Shown in pieces: positions 1-5,253 of a DNA stretch of 5,320 bases. Within the stretch, counting starts at the first letter, position 1; every line of letters starts with the position of its first letter. Position numbers and translations under genes: made by a program. The notes beneath the pieces were generated by a model. The model did not search any database, was not told the origin of the DNA, and saw nothing but the letters and a program-made list of their open reading frames with translations. This stretch comes from an uncultured Roseovarius sp. (GTDB lineage Bacteria; Pseudomonadota; Alphaproteobacteria; Rhodobacterales; Rhodobacteraceae). The stretch covers positions 1-5,320 of the forward strand of contig CAJXKX010000176.1 in the NCBI GenBank assembly GCA_913055965.1, given 5' to 3'.

Positions 1-3
1 CAT
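1..3 (-). CDS. Start codon of the next operon gene, probably flgA (partial, start only)
   Basis: An ATG on the minus strand occupies bases 3 to 1 and shares one base with the flgG stop codon (TGATG arrangement), so a further gene very probably begins here and runs off the left edge. The same one-base overlap joins the flbT-like gene to the DUF1217 gene at the other end of the window, so this coupling style recurs in the locus. In related Rhodobacterales clusters, as I recall, flgG is followed by flgA (P-ring chaperone) and flgH (L-ring). No codon beyond the start is visible, so the identity is inferred from gene order only. Confidence 0.4.
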
Positions 4-788
4 CACCGCACCTGCGTCGTCGCCGCGAGCATCTGGTCGGCGGCGGTGATGACCTTGGCGTTGAGCTCGTAGCCGCGCTGCGCCTCGATCAGTTCGGTGA
101 TCTCGCGCACCGGGTCGACGGAACTGTCCTCGAGATAGCCGTGACGCAGCGTGCCGAGCCCGTCCTGGCCGGCGGTGCCGGTATTGGGCGCGCCCGAGGC
201 CTCGGTCTCCTGGAACAGGTTGTTGCCGATGGCCTCGAGCCCCTTGGCATTGGCGAAGCCCACGAGGTTGAGCTGGCCGAGCGGCTGCGCCGCCGCGGCA
301 TCGTCGAAAAAGGCGAACACCTCGCCCTCGGGGTTGATCGACAGGCTGCGGGCATCGTCGGGGATCGCGATCTCGGGGGCCACGGGAAAGCCGTCGGAGG
401 TGACGATCAGCCCCTCGGCCGAGCGTTTCAGCCCGCCATCGCGGGTATAGGCGGCCTGCCCCGAGGGCAGCGTCACCTCGAGAAAGCCCGCGCCGTCGAT
501 GGCGAGGTCGAGATCGCCGCCCGTCTGGCGCAGCGAGCCCTGCGAAAGGTGCACCGAAACCGCCGCGGGCCGCACGCCGAGCCCGAGCTGCACGCCCGTG
601 GGCAGCACCGAACCGTCGGCGGCGCTGATCGTGCCCGCCCGCGATACCTGCTGGTAGTGCAGATCGGCGAATTCCGCGCGGCGGGCGTTGTAGCCGGTGG
701 TCGACATGTTGGCGAGGTTGTTCGAAATCGTCTCCACCCGCATCTGCTGGGCGGCCATCCCCGTGGCGGCGATCTTGAGAATGCGCAT
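3..788 (-). CDS. flgG: Flagellar basal-body distal rod protein FlgG
   Basis: FlgG polymerises into the distal rod, the drive shaft through the P and L rings, and is exported by the flagellar type III apparatus without a cleaved signal. The 261-residue product is the usual FlgG length. It has the N-terminal rod/hook motif (residues 1-40, with NNLAN at 23-27 and TTGYN at 30-34), then the FlgG-specific stretch LPTGVQLGLGVRP (62-74), a central D1-type domain containing DLDLAIDGAGFLEV (92-105), and the C-terminal rod helix (about 217-254, with SSVDPVREI and IEAQRGYELNAK). The LPTG-QLG-GVRP stretch separates it from FlgF. The ATG at 788 follows AGGAGG with a 6-nt spacer. It is the last complete gene of the minus-strand run, 17 nt after flgF, and its stop overlaps the next start. 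Confidence 0.97.
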   Translation of the reverse strand: MRILKIAATGMAAQQMRVETISNNLANMSTTGYNARRAEFADLHYQQVSRAGTISAADGSVLPTGVQLGLGVRPAAVSVHLSQGSLRQTGGDLDLAIDGAGFLEVTLPSGQAAYTRDGGLKRSAEGLIVTSDGFPVAPEIAIPDDARSLSINPEGEVFAFFDDAAAAQPLGQLNLVGFANAKGLEAIGNNLFQETEASGAPNTGTAGQDGLGTLRHGYLEDSSVDPVREITELIEAQRGYELNAKVITAADQMLAATTQVR

Positions 789-800
789 CTCCTGCCTCCT
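789..800 (-). promoter_or_regulatory. Double Shine-Dalgarno ahead of flgG
   Basis: Reading toward flgG, the minus strand carries AGGAGG (800-795) followed by AGGAG (793-789) abutting the ATG. The upstream copy has a good 6-nt spacer and is the likely functional site; the second copy is too close to be used for this start. The site lies wholly in the 17-nt flgF-flgG gap, so flgG has its own strong ribosome entry rather than depending only on coupling. This fits the need for more FlgG subunits than proximal rod subunits, although that link is an inference. Confidence 0.75.
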
Positions 801-805
801 GCTGT

Positions 806-1519
806 TCAGCGCACGAACGTGTCGAGCGCGTCGCGCACGCGCTGGTTTTCGGTATCGAGAAAGCCCTGGCCCATCTCGTAGGCGCGCTGCACCTCGATGA
901 GCCGCGCGATCTGGCTCAGCGGCTCGACATTCGAGCCTTCGAGAAAGCCCTGCACGATGCGCCCGCCCTCTGCCGGCTCGGTCCCGCCCGGTGCCTCGAA
1001 GAGATTGCCGCCCGCGCGCAGCAGGGTGCCGTCGCCCGCCGGGCGGATCAGGCCAAGCTGCGCCAGCGGGCGGCCATCGGCGCTCAGCGTGCCGTCGGCG
1101 GCGAGCCCCGGCGCGCCGATGTCGGGCGGCACGAAGACCGGCGCGCCGCCGGCATCGAGCAGGCGAAATCCGTCGGCGGTCACCAGATCGCCACCCGCCG
1201 AGAGCGAGAACGCCCCGGCACGGGTGAGCCGCACGCCCTCCGCCGTCTCGACGGGAAAGAATCCCTCGCCCTCGATGGCGAAATCGAAGCTGCCGCCGGT
1301 GGGCGCGAGCGGCCCCTGGGCCTGCGAGGTCAGCGCGATATTGCCCCGCGCCATCGATAGCGACGGCCCGTCCCCGGCCCGGCGCACGTATTCCGAGAAC
1401 ATCAGCCCCTCGGCGCGGTAGCCCGTGGTCGCGGCATTGGCGATGTTGTGGGCCACGATCTGCATCTCGCGCATCAGTCCCGACTGGCGGGTGAGCGTGG
1501 CGTATCCTGCGGCTTCCAT
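806..1519 (-). CDS. flgF: Flagellar basal-body proximal rod protein FlgF
   Basis: FlgF is a proximal rod subunit placed between the FlgB/FlgC segment and the FlgG distal rod, and is exported by the flagellar type III system. The 237-residue product has the N-terminal rod motif (HNIANAATTGYRAE at 24-37), a central domain with FDFAIEGEGFFPV (78-90) and TRAGAFSLSAGGDLVTADGF (99-118), and the C-terminal rod helix (FLEGSNVEP at 192-200, IARLIEVQRAYEMGQ at 204-218). It lacks the LPTG-QLG-GVRP stretch and starts MEAAGYATLTRQ, which distinguishes it from FlgG. The ATG at 1519 follows GGAGG (1531-1527) with a 7-nt spacer. That site lies inside the end of fliQ, whose stop is only 3 nt away, so the two are probably translationally coupled. 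Assignment to FlgF rather than another rod/hook paralogue is supported by length and by flgG following directly. Confidence 0.95.
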   Translation of the reverse strand: MEAAGYATLTRQSGLMREMQIVAHNIANAATTGYRAEGLMFSEYVRRAGDGPSLSMARGNIALTSQAQGPLAPTGGSFDFAIEGEGFFPVETAEGVRLTRAGAFSLSAGGDLVTADGFRLLDAGGAPVFVPPDIGAPGLAADGTLSADGRPLAQLGLIRPAGDGTLLRAGGNLFEAPGGTEPAEGGRIVQGFLEGSNVEPLSQIARLIEVQRAYEMGQGFLDTENQRVRDALDTFVR

Positions 1520-1522
1520 GTT

Positions 1523-1792
1523 TCAGCCTCCGATGATGAGCGGCACGAGCCGGTCCTGGAAGAAGGTCACGAGCGTCTGCGTCATGAAGCCCATGCTGAG
1601 CCAGAAGGTGAGGACGATCGCGCCGAGCTTGGGCACGAAGGTGAGGGTCAGTTCCTGGATCGACGTGAGCGCCTGGAAGAGCCCGACGAGCAGCCCGGCG
1701 ACAAGCGCCACCACGAGGATCGGCAGCGACACGATCAGCGACACCCAGAGGCCTTCACGCAGCGTGTCGTAGAAGAGGATTTCGTCTCCCAT
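1523..1792 (-). CDS. fliQ: Flagellar type III export gate protein FliQ
   Basis: FliQ is a small inner-membrane subunit that, with FliP and FliR, forms the export gate inside the MS ring. The 89-residue product matches the family length. It shows two hydrophobic membrane segments (about residues 16-38 and 52-76) joined by the conserved loop GLFQALTSIQELTLTFVPKL (37-56), and a C-terminus with TQTLVTFFQDRLVPLI (71-86). No signal peptide is expected. The ATG at 1792 lies 4 nt after the fliE stop and has only a weak ribosome site (TGAG), so translation probably depends on ribosomes finishing fliE. Its place among rod genes, away from fliP and fliR, is an arrangement I associate with alphaproteobacterial flagellar clusters. 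Confidence 0.97.
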   Translation of the reverse strand: MGDEILFYDTLREGLWVSLIVSLPILVVALVAGLLVGLFQALTSIQELTLTFVPKLGAIVLTFWLSMGFMTQTLVTFFQDRLVPLIIGG

Positions 1793-1796
1793 CGGC

Positions 1797-2087
1797 TCAG
1801 ACCGGCATCCGCAGGATTTCCTGGTAGGCCTCGACCACGCGGTCGCGCACCGTCACCGCGGTCTGCACCGCGAGTTCGGTCTGCACCAGCGCCTCGACCA
1901 GCGCATGCGGATCGGCCCCTCCGGTCATGGCGGCGATCGCGGTCTCTTCGCCCTCGCGCAGGGTCGCGGCGAAATCCCGCGCCAGCGCGGCGGCGGCGGG
2001 CCGGGCCTCGGTGCCCGCGGGATCGGGGCGGGCGGCGCGGCGCAGTTCGGAATAGCCCTGCGCGGCGGTTGTTGCGGCGATATCCAT
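1797..2087 (-). CDS. fliE: Flagellar hook-basal body complex protein FliE
   Basis: FliE sits between the MS ring/export gate and the first rod subunits and is among the first proteins exported. The product is 96 residues, close to the usual FliE size. Recognition rests on the C-terminal half: DPHALVEALVQTELAVQTAVTVRDRVVEAYQEILRMPV (59-96, quoted here by its blocks DPHALVEAL, QTELAVQTAVTVRDRV and AYQEILRMPV) matches the family's helical end that contacts the rod and MS ring. The N-terminal half is Ala-rich and poorly conserved, as is normal. The ATG at 2087 follows GAGGAG (2100-2095) with a 7-nt spacer. A 36-nt gap separates it from flgC, the widest within this operon, and I see no terminator or promoter in that gap. 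FliQ follows 4 nt later. Confidence 0.95.
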   Translation of the reverse strand: MDIAATTAAQGYSELRRAARPDPAGTEARPAAAALARDFAATLREGEETAIAAMTGGADPHALVEALVQTELAVQTAVTVRDRVVEAYQEILRMPV

Positions 2088-2123
2088 TCTGGATCTCCTC
2101 TGGTCTGTGTCAGGCGGCGGCGA

Positions 2124-2543
2124 TCATCGGCGCAGCAGGTCCATCAGCTCCGACGACATCTGCCTGGCCTGGTCGAACATCTTGAGATTGGCCTCGTAGC
2201 TGCGCTGCGCCTCGCGCGCGTCGGCCATCTCGATCATGAGGTTCACGTTCGAGCCGTCGTAATGGCCGGTCGCGTCGGCGAGCGGGTGCGCGGGGTCGTA
2301 GACCTGCCGCAGCGGCGTGCGGTCGAGGCGGACGGGCCCGGGGATCACGCCGCCCTCGGGGGGGGCGGTGCCCGCGCTCGTGCCCGCCGCACCGGCACCG
2401 CGCGCGGCCTCGAAGCCGATCGTCTTGCGCCGGTAGCCGGGCGTGTCGGCATTGGCGATGTTTTCGGCGACGTGGCGCAGCCTCTGGGCCTGTGCCCTGA
2501 GGCCGCTCGACGAGACCGACAGCGCGGTGGAGAACTCGCTCAT
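2124..2543 (-). CDS. flgC: Flagellar basal-body proximal rod protein FlgC
   Basis: FlgC forms part of the proximal rod together with FlgB and FlgF. From the chosen ATG the product is 139 residues, the normal FlgC size. The N-terminal rod motif is intact (ENIANADTPGYRRK at 27-40), followed by a short variable Gly/Ala-rich segment (about 48-66), the FlgC-type YDPAHPLAD (82-90) and YDGSNVNLMIEMADAREAQRSY (95-116, blocks GSNVNLMIEM and EAQRSYEANLKMF), and a C-terminal helix. The frame could extend five codons upstream to a TTG at 2558, but ATG 2543 has GAGGAG (2556-2551) at a 7-nt spacer and gives the family-like start MSEFSTALSVSSSGL. The flgB stop lies 11 nt upstream and overlaps this ribosome site. 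The rod motif is repeated nearly base for base in flgB. Confidence 0.96.
   Translation of the reverse strand: MSEFSTALSVSSSGLRAQAQRLRHVAENIANADTPGYRRKTIGFEAARGAGAAGTSAGTAPPEGGVIPGPVRLDRTPLRQVYDPAHPLADATGHYDGSNVNLMIEMADAREAQRSYEANLKMFDQARQMSSELMDLLRR
2434..2456. repeat. Direct repeat copy 1, NADTPGY codons of flgC
   Basis: Twenty-three bases encoding the NADTPGY rod motif are identical to 2832-2854 in flgB. The match continues after one mismatch for five more bases (28 of 29 to position 2462). Both copies are in the same reading frame relative to their genes. It is most simply a strongly conserved protein motif kept at DNA level by biased codon use, not an inserted element. Confidence 0.8.
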
Positions 2544-2550
2544 CCGCCCG

Positions 2551-2556
2551 CTCCTC
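2551..2556 (-). promoter_or_regulatory. Shine-Dalgarno deciding the flgC start
   Basis: GAGGAG on the minus strand lies 7 nt upstream of ATG 2543 and overlaps the flgB stop codon (2557-2555). The alternative TTG at 2558 lies upstream of this site and could not use it, so the site argues for the shorter FlgC and for coupled flgB-flgC translation. Confidence 0.8.
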
Positions 2557-2941
2557 AACTGCGCCCGATCGCGGCGCGCAGCACGTCGAGTCCGGCGCGG
2601 TAGATCGCGAGGGCGCGGGTGTGCTGGCGGCGAACCTCGACCCCGCGCAGCATTTCGGTCTCGAGCGCGACGGAATTGCCGTTGGGGTCGCGCGGCGCGG
2701 CGCGGTCGATCTGCGGCTCGAAGCCGCGCGCGCCCGCGAAACCGGCGATATGGCCGGGGCGCGTTGCGCGCAGGGCAGGGACCGGCGTGCCGTCGAGATG
2801 GGCGGAGAAGGGGGCGATATCGCGCGCGGCATAGCCGGGCGTGTCGGCATTGGCCATGTTCTGCGCGACCACTGCCTGCCGTGCCCCGGCATGGCGCGCC
2901 ATCGCCTGCGACAGGCGGAACAGGTCGATTTTCTCGAGCAC
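2555..2941 (-). CDS. flgB: Flagellar basal-body proximal rod protein FlgB
   Basis: FlgB is a proximal rod subunit and the first gene of the minus-strand rod operon. From GTG 2941 the product has 128 residues, within the usual FlgB range. It begins (M)LEKIDLFRLSQAMARHAGAR, carries the rod motif QNMANADTPGY (27-37) followed by ARDIAPF, and ends with a helix containing LETEMLRGVEVRRQHTRAL and IYRAGLDVLRAAIG, both FlgB-like. The frame stays open to a TTG at 2971, but that codon has no good ribosome site and would add ten basic, non-conserved residues. GTG 2941 has AGGGAG ending in GGAG (2952-2949) with a 7-nt spacer. It is divergent from fliI, so the operon promoter is expected in 2942-3026 or just inside fliI. 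Confidence 0.95.
   Translation of the reverse strand: MLEKIDLFRLSQAMARHAGARQAVVAQNMANADTPGYAARDIAPFSAHLDGTPVPALRATRPGHIAGFAGARGFEPQIDRAAPRDPNGNSVALETEMLRGVEVRRQHTRALAIYRAGLDVLRAAIGRS
2832..2854. repeat. Direct repeat copy 2, NADTPGY codons of flgB
   Basis: Partner of the 23-bp identical stretch at 2434-2456 in flgC, 398 bp apart and in the same orientation. It encodes NADTPGY within QNMANADTPGY of FlgB. Crossover between the copies would give an in-frame FlgB-FlgC hybrid and remove the region between them; there is no sign that this has happened here. Confidence 0.8.
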
Positions 2942-2948
2942 CGGGAGT

Positions 2949-2954
2949 CTCCCT
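2949..2954 (-). promoter_or_regulatory. Shine-Dalgarno supporting a GTG start for flgB
   Basis: The minus strand reads AGGGAG here, with its GGAG core (2952-2949) spaced 7 nt from GTG 2941. The longer TTG-initiated frame (2971) would place this site inside the gene. It is the main reason for choosing the shorter FlgB. Confidence 0.75.
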
Positions 2955-3015
2955 CGCTTGGCTTCAATCAAGGCTTAACCCTGATTCGTTTAGAAACCGT
3001 TCCCGGGAGATGAGC

Positions 3016-3019
3016 GGAG
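3016..3019 (+). promoter_or_regulatory. Shine-Dalgarno of fliI
   Basis: GGAG lies 7 nt upstream of ATG 3027. In this frame there is an in-frame TAG at 2991, and no ATG, GTG or TTG lies between it and 3027, so ATG 3027 is the first possible start of FliI. Confidence 0.75.
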
Positions 3020-3026
3020 CGCACGC

Positions 3027-4409
3027 ATGAGCCGGACCGGCATCGCAGGCATTCAGGCAGAGATTTCCGCGCTCTGCGCGGCGCATGCGGTGGGCCGCGT
3101 GATCGCGGCGCAGGGCGGCATCCTGCGGGTGAGCGGGCTGTCGGGCGCGGCCCGGCTTGGCGACAGGGTGCGCGTGACGCGGCGCGGCGGGGCGGCGCTG
3201 ACCGGCGAAGTGCTGCAACTCGAAGCCGCGGCCGTTCTGGTGCTGCCCGACGCCGCGGCCGAGGGCGTGGCGCTGGGCGATCGGGTGCGGCTGCTCGGTG
3301 CGCCGCGGATCGCCCCTTCGGAGGGCTGGGTCGGGCGGGTGATCGACCCGTTCGGCATGCCGCTCGACGGCCGCCCGCTGCTGCGCGGCACATGCGCTCG
3401 GGCTCTACGCGCCGCGCCCCCCGATCCGGCGGCGCGGCGTGCGCTCGGGGCGCGGCTCGAGACCGGGATGGCGGTGTTCAACACGCTCCTGCCCATCGTG
3501 CGCGGGCAGCGCATCGGCCTCTTCGCGGGCTCGGGCGTGGGCAAGTCGATGCTGATGGGGCATCTCGGGCGGCACATGCAGGCTGACGTGGTGGTCGTCG
3601 CGCTGATCGGCGAGCGGGGGCGCGAGGTCGGCGATTTCGTGCGCGAGGTTCTCGGCCCCGAAGGGATGCGCCGGGCGGTGATCGTGGCGGCGACCTCGGA
3701 CCGCTCGCCGCTGGTGCGGCGGCGCTGCGCCTGGACGGCGATGGCGGTGGCCGAGCATTTCCGCGATACCGGGCGGCAGGTGCTGCTGCTGGCCGATTCG
3801 ATCACCCGTTTCGCCGAGGCGCATCGCGAAGTGGCCACCGCGGCGGGCGAAATGCCCGCGCTGCGCGGCTTTCCCGCCTCGACCTCGCACGCGATCATGG
3901 CCCTGTGCGAACGTGCAGGCCCCGGCGCGGGGAGCGCGGGAGACATCACCGCGCTGTTCACCGTGCTGGTCGCGGGCTCGGACATGGACGAGCCGGTGGC
4001 CGATATCCTGCGCGGCGTGCTCGACGGGCATGTGGTGCTGGACCGCGAGATCGCCGAGCGTGGCCGCTACCCGGCCATCGATGCGCTGCGCTCGGTCTCG
4101 CGCAGCCTGCCGGGCGCGGCGGCGGAGGAGGAGAACGCCCTCATCGCGCGGGCGCGGGACTTGCTGGGGCGTCACGCGCGCGCCGAGACGATGCTGCAGG
4201 CGGGGCTCTATGTCGAGGGCAGCGATCCGGCGCTCGAGCAGGCGATCCGTGCCTGGCCCGAACTCGATGCGTTTCTCGCCGCGCCCGAGCCGGGCGACAT
4301 CGCCAACAGTTTCGCGCGGCTGTCGGTGATCCTGCGGCGCGCGGGCGCGGCGGCGGGCGGCGCGGCCGGGTATCCGCCGGCCTTGCGGGGCGGCGGTGCC
4401 CCGGTATGA
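3027..4409 (+). CDS. fliI: Flagellum-specific export ATPase FliI
   Basis: FliI is the cytoplasmic ATPase of the flagellar type III export apparatus, related to F1-ATPase beta; it forms a ring below the gate and, with FliH and FliJ, delivers substrates. The 460-residue product shows an N-terminal beta-barrel (about 20-92), GWVGRVIDPFGMPLDG (100-115), Walker A GSGVGKS (168-174, Lys173), ALIGERGREVGDF with the catalytic Glu196 (192-204), Walker B VLLLADSITRFA with Asp257 (252-263), and the family signature YPAIDALRSVSRS (348-360). All key residues are present. From memory, Salmonella FliI has the matching residues at Lys188 and Glu211, so the N-terminus here is about 15 residues shorter. The C-terminal end (about 437-460) is an Ala/Gly-rich tail. 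It is the only plus-strand gene; no fliJ follows and fliH is not in the window. Confidence 0.97.
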   Translation: MSRTGIAGIQAEISALCAAHAVGRVIAAQGGILRVSGLSGAARLGDRVRVTRRGGAALTGEVLQLEAAAVLVLPDAAAEGVALGDRVRLLGAPRIAPSEGWVGRVIDPFGMPLDGRPLLRGTCARALRAAPPDPAARRALGARLETGMAVFNTLLPIVRGQRIGLFAGSGVGKSMLMGHLGRHMQADVVVVALIGERGREVGDFVREVLGPEGMRRAVIVAATSDRSPLVRRRCAWTAMAVAEHFRDTGRQVLLLADSITRFAEAHREVATAAGEMPALRGFPASTSHAIMALCERAGPGAGSAGDITALFTVLVAGSDMDEPVADILRGVLDGHVVLDREIAERGRYPAIDALRSVSRSLPGAAAEEENALIARARDLLGRHARAETMLQAGLYVEGSDPALEQAIRAWPELDAFLAAPEPGDIANSFARLSVILRRAGAAAGGAAGYPPALRGGGAPV

Positions 4410-4452
4410 GCCGCGCGCCATCCTGCCTGGGCGCTGGCATGCGGTCGCGGCG
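4410..4452. other. Convergent gap between fliI and the DUF1217 gene
   Basis: Only 43 bp separate the two convergent stop codons. The gap holds a short GC hairpin (GCGCC 4415-4419 and GGCGC 4430-4434, 10-nt loop) without a T-tract on either side, so it does not look like a strong intrinsic terminator. Unless Rho-dependent termination acts here, transcripts from each side could run antisense into the opposing gene; this is an inference. Confidence 0.4.
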
Positions 4453-5253
4453 TCAGAACAGGCGTGGTGCCGACCGAAGCAGGGAGAGCGCGATGGATTG
4501 CGCGGAGCTGGCGGATAACGCCGCGACCTGGTCGCGCAGCAGGAATTGCCGGATGAGCCCCTCGCGCAGGCCGTCATCGGCGAGATCCCGCGGCGAGGTG
4601 ATATCGAGCCGCCGGGCCGCCACCGAGCGCAACTCCTCGAGCTGGCGGTCGAGATCGAGCTGGGCGAAGGCGCGCGGCAGGCCCAGGGCCACCTCGAAGG
4701 TCTGACGCAGCGGCGGGGTGCCGAGGATGCGGAACCACAGCGCATTGTCGGTGCCGTCCTGCGTGGCCAGCGCGGCCAGTTCGCGATCGGCGTTGAGCGC
4801 GAGCCGGAGCGCGCCGTCCTGCGTGCCGACGGCGGTTTCGAATTCCCGACGCCGGAACTGCTCGATGATCCGGTCGGCAAAGCCGGGCGGGGCGGGGCCG
4901 GGCGCGCCCGCGGCGAGAAAGCCGAACGCCCCGGCGAAGGCGCGGTAGCGGTCGTCGGCCATCCGGTTGGCGAGCGCATCGCGCGACGTCGTGCCCTGCG
5001 CGATGACCTCGCGGATGAATGCGCGGCTGTCGATATCGTCCTGCAGCCCGAACGCCCCCAGCGCGACCCGCAGCAGCCGCCGGTCCGCCACCAGCTCCGC
5101 CGCGCTGCCCACCCCGGCGATCGCGCCGCGGAAATGGTCGGTGTCGCGTTGCAGGGCGGGGCTCGTGTTGAACAGGGCCGTCTGCCGGTCGATCATGCGA
5201 TTGAGCAGCGTCCAGCCGGCGAGTCCGCCGAGCGGCACGACCGGCGTGAACAT
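4453..5253 (-). CDS. DUF1217 flagellar-locus protein of unknown function
   Basis: I recognise this as a DUF1217 family protein, found in flagellar clusters of alphaproteobacteria; its molecular role is not established as far as I know. The 266-residue product has no signal peptide or membrane segment. Family-like wording covers the N-terminal half: LVADRRLLRVALGAFGL (54-70), DDIDSRAFIREVIAQGT (72-88) and ALANRMADDRYRAFAGAFGF (93-112). A Pro/Gly/Ala linker (about 113-124) precedes a C-terminal half with ALWFRILGTPPLRQTFEVAL (171-190) and GLPRAFAQLDLDRQLEEL (191-208). The phrases at 63-77 and 188-204 (VALGAFGLQDDIDSR and VALGLPRAFAQLDLDRQ) echo each other, hinting at an internal repeat. ATG 5253 overlaps the upstream stop by one base and has AGGAG (5264-5260) with a 6-nt spacer, so it is probably co-translated with the flbT-like gene. 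Cytoplasmic action or flagellar export are both possible. Confidence 0.88.
   Translation of the reverse strand: MFTPVVPLGGLAGWTLLNRMIDRQTALFNTSPALQRDTDHFRGAIAGVGSAAELVADRRLLRVALGAFGLQDDIDSRAFIREVIAQGTTSRDALANRMADDRYRAFAGAFGFLAAGAPGPAPPGFADRIIEQFRRREFETAVGTQDGALRLALNADRELAALATQDGTDNALWFRILGTPPLRQTFEVALGLPRAFAQLDLDRQLEELRSVAARRLDITSPRDLADDGLREGLIRQFLLRDQVAALSASSAQSIALSLLRSAPRLF

Larger units (their letters stand above)
2942..3026. promoter_or_regulatory. Divergent flgB/fliI control region
   Basis: This 85-bp gap must hold, or lie near, the promoters of the rod operon (minus) and fliI (plus). Its centre (about 2963-2998) is roughly 60% A+T by hand count, in sharp contrast with the GC-rich genes on both sides. 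Within it is the imperfect palindrome AGGCTTAACCCT (2971-2982; five of six pairs match about the TTAA centre). TTAAC resembles one half of the alphaproteobacterial CtrA recognition sequence (TTAA-N7-TTAAC), but no second half lies at the right spacing; the nearest is TTAG (2990-2993). No clear sigma-70 or sigma-54 promoter is visible. The role as a control region is inferred from gene orientation and base composition. Confidence 0.5.

Noticed and set aside
141..881. Long plus-strand frame (246 codons) across flgG and the end of flgF
   Set aside because: It is antisense to two well-recognised rod genes, is Arg/Gly/His-rich, and resembles no family. Such frames are common opposite high-GC genes.
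1448..2185. 245-codon plus-strand frame opposite fliQ and fliE
   Set aside because: Antisense to two recognised genes, with Arg/His-rich low-complexity composition.
2110..2967. 285-codon minus-strand frame spanning flgB and flgC in another frame
   Set aside because: The rod motifs of FlgB and FlgC read correctly in their own frames; this one gives an Arg-rich product with no domain.
2958..2974. Possible sigma-54 promoter (TTGGC ... GGC) near the flgB start
   Set aside because: The GG and GC elements are 11 rather than 10 bases apart and the flanking bases do not fit the -24/-12 consensus.
3010..3030. Six-codon upstream frame (MSGAHA) whose stop overlaps the fliI ATG
   Set aside because: Its only purine-rich site (GGGAG 3005-3009) directly abuts the ATG with no spacer, and fliI has its own well-placed site. 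Probably chance.
3053..3985. 310-codon minus-strand frame opposite fliI
   Set aside because: Ser/Arg/Pro/Thr-rich product with no recognisable motif, fully antisense to fliI.
4415..4434. GC hairpin after fliI considered as an intrinsic terminator
   Set aside because: The stem is only 5 bp with a 10-nt loop and no T-tract follows on either strand.
4406..4705. Plus-strand frame starting at an ATG overlapping the fliI stop, considered as fliJ
   Set aside because: The product is Ser/Arg-rich, has no coiled-coil pattern, and lies mostly antisense to the DUF1217 gene.
3405..4979. 524-codon minus-strand frame opposite fliI and running into the DUF1217 gene
   Set aside because: It overlaps fliI, whose motifs are complete, and also the DUF1217 gene in another frame. 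Its Arg/Pro/Ala-rich product shows no domain, so it is a composition artefact.
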